Origin: Psychroserpens algicola
GTDB taxonomy: Bacteria; Bacteroidota; Bacteroidia; Flavobacteriales; Flavobacteriaceae
Assembly (NCBI RefSeq): GCF_014526325.1
Contig: NZ_JACNMJ010000003.1
Coordinates: forward strand, 124,001-188,000
DNA length: 64,000 bases
Direction of reading: 5' to 3'
Both the position numbers and the translations under genes were made by a program. The notes under the pieces were generated by a model that saw only the letters and a list, made by a program, of their open reading frames with translations, searched no databases and was not told the DNA's origin. Positions 59,352 to 64,000 of this stretch are shown in pieces. Numbering within the stretch: the first letter of the stretch is position 1; each line of letters starts with the position of its first letter.

Positions 59352-59780
59352 ATGTCTTATTCTGTAATCTATCAATCCAAAGCTAAAGCAGATTTTACTA
59401 TTGCTCAAATAGACACGATGTTACTCAAAGCAAAGCAGTTTAATAAAACTCATAACATTACTGGATGCATTATCTATAATAATAACAGATTCATACAAAT
59501 TATAGAAGGAGCTAAAGCAGATATCACAAATTTATATGCTAAAATTAAATCAGATCATAGGCATGAAAACGTCATAACATTGGTTGAAACTTCTACCTAT
59601 GATACACTGTGGAATGACTGGTCAATGGCTTTTTATAAGTTTACAGGTGATACTACAAAAGATCAGCATAATCATATGTTATTAGAAGTTTATTTGAATG
59701 CAGTTGGCGATGCTCAAAAATCATCTGAAGTCTATACTATTTTTAAAAAGAATGTGTCTCAATTATTAGCTTTAGACTAA
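59352..59780 (+). CDS. BLUF blue-light photoreceptor, short form
   Basis: 142 residues. Residues 2-97 are a BLUF domain that binds FAD: Tyr7 (SVIYQS), Asn31 (AKQFNKTHNITG), Gln49 (NRFIQIIEG), Trp90 and Met92 (WSMAF). The spacings 24, 18, 41 and 2 equal those of Tyr21, Asn45, Gln63, Trp104 and Met106 in AppA, so the photocycle residues are all kept. Residues ~98-142 are two short helices, the usual cap of single-domain BLUFs; there is no EAL or cyclase output domain. Output must therefore be by protein contact, with the AraC partner 14 nt upstream the best candidate. Confidence 0.94.
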   Translation: MSYSVIYQSKAKADFTIAQIDTMLLKAKQFNKTHNITGCIIYNNNRFIQIIEGAKADITNLYAKIKSDHRHENVITLVETSTYDTLWNDWSMAFYKFTGDTTKDQHNHMLLEVYLNAVGDAQKSSEVYTIFKKNVSQLLALD

Positions 59781-59790
59781 ACGTTAGTGT

Positions 59791-60216
59791 ATGGCTGAAG
59801 ATAATCTCATAGAGTTAATTTTTTTAGACCACGTGGCTATTCGTGTGAGCGATATATCCCGATCTATAAACTGGTATGAGGAGGTACTCGGACTTAAAAC
59901 TTACAAGCTTCCTGAATGGGGAGAGTTTCCTGTTTTTATGCTTTCTGGTAAATCTGGTATTGCATTGTTTCCAGCAAAGCAAAACAATACACAGTTTGAT
60001 AAGAATGAGCATCCCATACAAATTGATCACTTTGCTTTTAATGTGACTAATGAGAATTTTGAAAAAGCAAAACAACGATATAAAAACCTCAATTTAGAAT
60101 TTAGCATTCAAGATCATTTTTATTTTCACTCTATATATACTAATGATCCAGACGGACATACTGTAGAGTTAACCACCTTAGTTGTTAATGACGACGAATT
60201 TTATAAGTCGGTTTAA
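59791..60216 (+). CDS. VOC family protein in the BLUF operon
   Basis: 141 residues, two beta-alpha-beta units: LDHVAIRVSDISRSINWYEEVLGLKTYKLPEWGEFPVFML and IQIDHFAFNVTNENFEKAKQRY...IYTNDPDGHTVELTTL. The metal-ligand positions of glyoxalase-type VOC proteins are recognisable (His in LDHVA, His in IDHFAF, Glu in TVELTT), so an active metalloenzyme is possible. The substrate is unknown. It follows the BLUF gene by 10 nt and is probably expressed with it. Confidence 0.88.
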   Translation: MAEDNLIELIFLDHVAIRVSDISRSINWYEEVLGLKTYKLPEWGEFPVFMLSGKSGIALFPAKQNNTQFDKNEHPIQIDHFAFNVTNENFEKAKQRYKNLNLEFSIQDHFYFHSIYTNDPDGHTVELTTLVVNDDEFYKSV

Positions 60217-60278
60217 TAATAAACCGTTTTATTCTGATATTCTGGGTTGTTTTATGCTACATTTACTTAAAATTAAAT

Positions 60279-60641
60279 ATGATGAAAAAGATATTATTAC
60301 TGTTGTCTGTGTGCTTTATACTGTCTTGTGCCGATGCAAAGTATGCAGAAGCAATTGTAGGTGAATGGGAATGTGTAAGCTGGATTGATACAGCATCATC
60401 TCAGGATAAATGTAATGATAATGCCTATTTCAGTTTTAAAAGTGATAAAACCTATACATCTCAGGTTGGTGCTCAAAACACCAAAGGTACCTATAAAATT
60501 GTAGATGGGATTTTATATTCAATGCCTGAAAATAAATTAGAGATTGCAGTAGAAATCAAGACACTTAGTAATGACACTTTATCATTTACGATGAGTCGTT
60601 CAGGGAATGAAGAAATTCTAACTTTGATTAAAAAGAACTAG
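60279..60641 (+). CDS. Small lipocalin-like lipoprotein
   Basis: 120 residues. A lipoprotein signal with lipobox LSVCFILSC (Cys18) precedes ADAKYAEAIVGEWECVSWIDTASSQ, the 'G.W.....' start of lipocalin-like folds, then YFSFKSDKTYTSQVG, GTYKIVDGILYSMPENKLEIAVEI and LSFTMSRSGNEEILTLIKK. The first ATG pair (60279 and 60282) leaves a one-residue ambiguity. The function is unknown, and it seems to stand alone between the BLUF operon and hpf. Confidence 0.75.
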   Translation: MMKKILLLLSVCFILSCADAKYAEAIVGEWECVSWIDTASSQDKCNDNAYFSFKSDKTYTSQVGAQNTKGTYKIVDGILYSMPENKLEIAVEIKTLSNDTLSFTMSRSGNEEILTLIKKN

Positions 60642-60747
60642 AATTTCTTTTAGAAAAAATTACCAATACTTTATGACATTCGGAGTGTTAGATTCATGAA
60701 AATTTTGTAAATTAGAGTTAAGAAATTAACCTAAAACGAGAATGATT

Positions 60748-61053
60748 ATGAATGTAAATTTTCAGTATGTAGATGTCGATGTAAGCGAAACCCTAAGCGC
60801 TTTTACCGAAGAGAAACTAAGTAAATTATTTAACAGATACGAGTTTGTAGTTGGTGCAGACGTGTTTTTTAAGAAAGATCTTAATGAACATGAAAATAAT
60901 GCTGTGTGCAGTATTAGGTTGAGTTTGCCTGGACCGCGATTATTTGCAACATCTAATGAGAAAAAATATGAAGTTGCAGTAAGGCAAACGATAAGTGATT
61001 TAGAACGCCAGCTAAAAAAGCGTAAAAACGTAGTGTTTAAGAAAGTAAGTTAA
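60748..61053 (+). CDS. hpf: Ribosome hibernation promoting factor (short HPF / RaiA-like)
   Basis: 101 residues from ATG 60748 (MNVNFQYVDVDVSETLSAF); ATG 60742 adds two residues. It matches the S30AE fold: VSETLSAFTEEKLSKLFNRY, VGADVFFKKDLNEHENNAVCSIRLSLPGPRLFATSNEKKYEVAVRQTISDLERQLKKRK. Members bind the 30S decoding centre in stationary phase and make ribosomes inactive. It lacks the long C-terminal extension, so it is the short type. Convergent with rlmH, 4 nt between stops. Confidence 0.9.
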   Translation: MNVNFQYVDVDVSETLSAFTEEKLSKLFNRYEFVVGADVFFKKDLNEHENNAVCSIRLSLPGPRLFATSNEKKYEVAVRQTISDLERQLKKRKNVVFKKVS

Positions 61054-61057
61054 AGAT

Positions 61058-61531
61058 TTAGCGATGATGGTAAGGCTCATTTTTTAAAATAGTGAAGCCT
61101 CGATACAATTGCTCAATCATAAATAAGCGAATCATTTGATGGGAAAAGGTCATTTTAGATAATGACAGTTTCCCATTTGCTTTTTGATACACCTCTGGTG
61201 AAAACCCGTACGGACCTCCAATTACAAATACCAGTTGTTTAATTCCAGAATTCATATGCTTCTGTAAGTATTGAGAAAAGTTAACCGAATCTAATTGTTT
61301 TCCGTTTTCGTCGAGTACTATCATAACATCGGTAGAATTGAGCTTTCCTAAAATAAGCTCACCTTCTTTTTGTTTTTGCTGATCTTCACTTAAGTTTTTG
61401 GTTTTTTTTAGGTCTGGAATGATTTCAAATTCAAACTTCACATAAAACCCTAAACGCTTCTGGTACTCATCAATTAATGATTGTAAATCTGTATGATCTG
61501 TTTTGCCTATGGCTAGAAGTTTAATTGTCAT
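61058..61531 (-). CDS. rlmH: 23S rRNA (pseudouridine-1915-N3)-methyltransferase
   Basis: 157 residues, standard length (E. coli 155). It methylates pseudouridine 1915 in helix 69 of the 70S ribosome. SPOUT knot: MIVLDENGKQLDSVNFSQYLQ, LVFVIGGPYGFSPEVYQKANGKLSLSKMTFSHQMIRLFMIEQLYRGFTILKNEPYHH, with the terminal YH. The promoter box TAACTTTG ends 4 nt before the ATG. Divergent from nadC. Confidence 0.97.
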   Translation of the reverse strand: MTIKLLAIGKTDHTDLQSLIDEYQKRLGFYVKFEFEIIPDLKKTKNLSEDQQKQKEGELILGKLNSTDVMIVLDENGKQLDSVNFSQYLQKHMNSGIKQLVFVIGGPYGFSPEVYQKANGKLSLSKMTFSHQMIRLFMIEQLYRGFTILKNEPYHHR

Positions 61532-61535
61532 GTTT

Positions 61536-61543
61536 CAAAGTTA
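61536..61543 (-). promoter_or_regulatory. Predicted promoter of rlmH (leaderless)
   Basis: TAACTTTG with a TTG 17 nt upstream; 4 nt to the ATG at 61529-61531. Confidence 0.65.
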
Positions 61544-61620
61544 TACTTTTTTATAATTTGCAATTTATTTTTTTAAACTTTTTAAGTTGCAATTACTATT
61601 TTTACAATAAATACATCGAT

Positions 61621-62478
61621 ATGATTTCTAAAGAACAATTCAACACAGAAATAGACCTTATAATTTCAAATGCAATTCGTGAAGACGTTGGTGATGGTGA
61701 CCATAGTTCATTGGCTTGTATTCCAGCTTCAGCTAAAGGAAAAGCAAAGCTTTTGGTAAAAGATGAAGGCGTTATTGCTGGTGTGGAGTTTGCCAAAAAA
61801 GTCTTTGCTTATGTTGATAAAGATATGACTGTCGAAACTCTTATTGAAGATGGAAGTCAAGTCAAATATGGCGATATTGTATTTTATGTCGAAGGTGCTT
61901 CACAATCAATTTTAAAGGCTGAACGTTTGGTGCTCAATGCCATGCAACGTATGAGCGCAATTGCGACTAAGACCAGACATTTTGTTGATTTGTTAGAGGG
62001 AACAGGAACAAAAATTCTAGATACTCGAAAAACGACACCAGGAATTAGAGCTCTCGAAAAATGGGCTGTAAAGATTGGTGGAGGCGAGAATCATAGATTC
62101 GCATTATACGATATGATTATGCTTAAAGATAATCATATTGATTTTTCTGGAGGCATCACAAAAGCAATCAATACAACCAAACAGTATTTAAAAGATACCA
62201 ATCGCGATTTAAAAATTATTGTCGAAGCGAGAAATCTTGATGAAATTAAAGAAATTCTCGAAACAGAAGGCGTGTATCGTATTTTAATTGATAACTTTAA
62301 TTATGAAGATACCAGAACTGCTGTTGCATTAATTGGCGACCAGTGCTTAACCGAATCTTCAGGAGGAATTAATGAAAAAACAATTAGGAAGTATGCCGAA
62401 TGTGGTGTGGATTATATTTCTTCTGGAGCATTAACACATTCTGTATATAATTTAGATTTAAGCTTAAAAGCTGTTTAA
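61621..62478 (+). CDS. nadC: Nicotinate-nucleotide pyrophosphorylase (carboxylating)
   Basis: 285 residues from ATG 61621 (MISKEQFNTEIDLIISNAIREDVG), the normal family start; a reading from 61525 adds 32 implausible hydrophobic residues. It converts quinolinate and PRPP to nicotinate mononucleotide in NAD synthesis. Motifs: GDGDHSSLACIPA, ERLVLNAMQRMSAIATKTR, KILDTRKTTPGIRALEKWAVKIGGGENHRFALYDMIMLKDNHI and VDYISSGALTHSV. Its stop overlaps the YihY ATG by 1 nt. Confidence 0.97.
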   Translation: MISKEQFNTEIDLIISNAIREDVGDGDHSSLACIPASAKGKAKLLVKDEGVIAGVEFAKKVFAYVDKDMTVETLIEDGSQVKYGDIVFYVEGASQSILKAERLVLNAMQRMSAIATKTRHFVDLLEGTGTKILDTRKTTPGIRALEKWAVKIGGGENHRFALYDMIMLKDNHIDFSGGITKAINTTKQYLKDTNRDLKIIVEARNLDEIKEILETEGVYRILIDNFNYEDTRTAVALIGDQCLTESSGGINEKTIRKYAECGVDYISSGALTHSVYNLDLSLKAV

Positions 62479-63434
62479 TGTCAAAATCCTTAAAAGAGAT
62501 ACTAAGTGGGATTCCTATTGTTAATCGAATTGTAGATTTACTTAGGAAATTAAAACTTCCCGGACTCGAAGGTTTGTCATTTTATGATTTACTCGAATTG
62601 TATGCTATAGGCATTTTCAAAGGAGCTCTAACAGCCAGAGCGAGTGCCATTGCTTTTAGTTTTTTTACAGCGATATTTCCGTTTTTACTATTTGTTTTAA
62701 TCGTCATTCCATATATCCCAATCGAAGGTTTTAGAACAGAGTTTTTAGCATTTTTAGATTCCTTTCTTCCGCCTCAAACATCTGATTTTTTCTTTACAAA
62801 TATTTTTGATAATATCGAAAGTACAGAACGAGGTGGTCTTTTATCATCAGTGCTTTTAGTGTCTGTGTTTCTAATGGCTAATGGTGTAAATGCTGTGTTT
62901 TCAGGGTTTGAGAATTCTTACCATCAGGAACTGACTAGAAATGTATTTAAGCAATATCTCTATGCGCTGGGTGTTGCATTGATTTTGGCCTTATTATTAA
63001 TTCTTACTGTTGCGGTTTTTGGATATTTTCAAATTTATGTCATACAACCTTTATATGAACAGTTTGAAAATTTAGAGTACGCATCTAAAGATGCCAATCT
63101 ATTTTGGGTGGTTTTTGCTAAATATCTGTTTTTTGTGTTAATGGTTTACTTGGCTACAGCAACCTTGTATTACTTCGGGACAAAGGAAGGAAAGTCTTCA
63201 AAGTTTTTCTCTATTGGCGCTTTGTTTACCACCTTGTTAATTATTTTAACTTCTTATTTATTCGGTATTTATATTGAAAATTTCTCACAATATAATAAGC
63301 TCTATGGTTCTATTGGAGCCTTATTGATTTTACTATTTTATCTATGGCTTAATGCTAATATTTTATTACTTGGATATGAACTAAATGCCACAATTAGACG
63401 TTTAAAGAAAAAAGGAACTGAGGATGAAGAATAA
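62478..63434 (+). CDS. YihY/BrkB family inner-membrane protein
   Basis: 318 residues with about six TM helices: ASAIAFSFFTAIFPFLLFVLIVIPYI (with the family motif 'ASAIAFSFFTAIFPF'), LLSSVLLVSVFLMANGVNAVF, YLYALGVALILALLLILTVAVF, AKYLFFVLMVYLATATLYY, FSIGALFTTLLIILTSYLFG and YGSIGALLILLFYLWLNANILLLG. Once misnamed RNase BN, the family's role is unresolved. Coupled to nadC upstream and overlapping the DUF2147 gene by 11 nt. Confidence 0.93.
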   Translation: MSKSLKEILSGIPIVNRIVDLLRKLKLPGLEGLSFYDLLELYAIGIFKGALTARASAIAFSFFTAIFPFLLFVLIVIPYIPIEGFRTEFLAFLDSFLPPQTSDFFFTNIFDNIESTERGGLLSSVLLVSVFLMANGVNAVFSGFENSYHQELTRNVFKQYLYALGVALILALLLILTVAVFGYFQIYVIQPLYEQFENLEYASKDANLFWVVFAKYLFFVLMVYLATATLYYFGTKEGKSSKFFSIGALFTTLLIILTSYLFGIYIENFSQYNKLYGSIGALLILLFYLWLNANILLLGYELNATIRRLKKKGTEDEE

Positions 63435-63852
63435 ATATTGGTTACTCATAGTGGTGCTTTTAATGAGTTTGTCAATAAACTCCCAGAGTATTTTAGGACA
63501 ATGGAAAACAGTAGATGATAAAACTGGCGAAGAGAAATCTATTGTAGAAATCTATATGAAAAACGGGAAAGTCTATGGTAAAATCGTAGATATATTCGAT
63601 CCCGAAAAAAGAGATTTGCCTTGTCAGTTTTGCGAAGGAGCCGACTATAATCAACCTATTCTGGGCTTAAATATCATTAAAGAGATGACCAAGTCTGGAA
63701 ATGCATATAAAAACGGAACCATAACCAATCCTGAAGATGGTAAAGTTTATGATTGCCGACTTAAGTTAGATGAGGATGATGTTAACAAACTTCAGGTAAG
63801 AGGCTATGTTGCCTTTTTCTACAGAACGCAATACTGGATTAGAGTCAACTAA
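63424..63852 (+). CDS. DUF2147 domain exported protein
   Basis: 142 residues with a signal peptide (MKNKYWLLIVVLLMSLSINSQ). The body is DUF2147: SILGQWKTVDDKTGEEKSIVEIYMKNGKVYGKI, two Cys in LPCQFCEGA, and NPEDGKVYDCRLKLDEDDVNKLQVRGYVAFFYRTQYWIRV. A small periplasmic beta-barrel-like fold of unknown role. The start lies within the last codons of yihY and the stop overlaps the convergent LytTR gene's stop. Confidence 0.9.
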   Translation: MKNKYWLLIVVLLMSLSINSQSILGQWKTVDDKTGEEKSIVEIYMKNGKVYGKIVDIFDPEKRDLPCQFCEGADYNQPILGLNIIKEMTKSGNAYKNGTITNPEDGKVYDCRLKLDEDDVNKLQVRGYVAFFYRTQYWIRVN

Positions 63853-64000
63853 TTAAAATGTCTTAAGAAGTCTTCTTTTTTACGTACGGAAATAGGCACT
63901 TTCGAGTTATTAGTCATCACCACATAACTCTGCTTTCCTTTATAATATTTTTGGACGTGATTGATATTAATCAAATGCGACTTATGTGTCTTAAAAAAGG
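63849..64000 (-). CDS. LytTR-type response regulator, C-terminal end only
   Basis: The minus strand reads 49 residues to a TAG at 63849-63851; the rest lies beyond the window. The sequence FFKTHKSHLINI, HVQKYYKGKQSYVVMTNNSKVPISVRKKEDFLRHF is the DNA-binding end of LytTR domains ('..rtHkSfiiNl..v..i.......v.m.dg..ipvSrrr.'). In this phylum such regulators usually pair with a LytS/YehU-type sensor kinase, which would lie further right. Confidence 0.88.
   Translation of the reverse strand, partial: FFKTHKSHLININHVQKYYKGKQSYVVMTNNSKVPISVRKKEDFLRHFN

Noticed and set aside
61525-61620. N-terminal extension of nadC from 61525
   Set aside because: The extra 32 residues are hydrophobic and unlike NadC; the family start is at 61621.

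Overview
The window looks like chromosome of a marine-type Flavobacteriaceae (Bacteroidota). The DNA is AT-rich. Promoters match the Bacteroidota pattern (TAnnTTTG at -7, sometimes a TTG about 17-19 nt upstream), and Shine-Dalgarno sites are not evident. There are five large secreted proteins with the gliding-motility-type (type B) T9SS C-terminal sorting domain, a one-protein hybrid two-component regulator, and family-typical genes (DUF5606, COX15-type heme A synthase, DUF1456, TerB-like). I see no rRNA, tRNA, CRISPR array, insertion sequence or prophage.

Layout. 1-5.5 kb: the end of sucC, small conserved genes, an esterase and uvrB. 5.5-10.8 kb: a minus-strand operon of a membrane protein with two propeller halves, an NTF2-amidohydrolase fusion and a secreted collar-domain protein carrying seven HxH motifs, then a lipoprotein. 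10.8-31.4 kb: a surface-protein island with an orphan T9SS tail remnant, a hybrid histidine kinase/AraC regulator, five T9SS proteins sharing 22 copies of a ~95-residue Asp-rich repeat, and one inward-facing lipoprotein gene. Two of the five share a nearly identical 1.28 kb 3' half. 31.5-38 kb: ABC exporter, unknown protein, pRiA4b-type protein, heme A synthase, GNAT and CCA-adding enzyme. 38-44.7 kb: a lipooligosaccharide/surface-glycan cluster (pyruvyl transferase-like, GT4, sugar kinase-like, two GT2, CDP-glycerol transferase-like, GT9). 44.7-51.4 kb: dapD, ruvX, def, DUF5606, mazG, a small membrane protein/XRE pair, sirtuin and TPR protein. 51.6-64 kb: four-unit CHRD lipoprotein, trmH, VOC protein, DEAD-box helicase, rdgB, an AraC/BLUF/VOC light-sensing module, hpf, rlmH, nadC, YihY, DUF2147 and the end of a LytTR regulator.

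How it fits together. The T9SS island looks like one gliding/adhesion surface repertoire: different N-terminal heads (choice-of-anchor L, PPC-like, propeller) on a common repeat stalk and sorting tail, with a regulator whose kinase G1 box is degenerate. The glycan cluster probably builds the LOS core. The AraC-BLUF-VOC genes form a compact putative blue-light-responsive unit; the BLUF residues match AppA spacing exactly.

Most unusual non-coding signals: three terminator-type hairpins in a row inside the divergent dapD/ruvX intergenic region, where no flanking protein gene can use them; a similar two-hairpin element after mazG; several genes whose -7 box ends exactly 4 nt before the start codon, predicting leaderless mRNAs; and an overlooked 23-residue hydrophobic ORF after the XRE gene.
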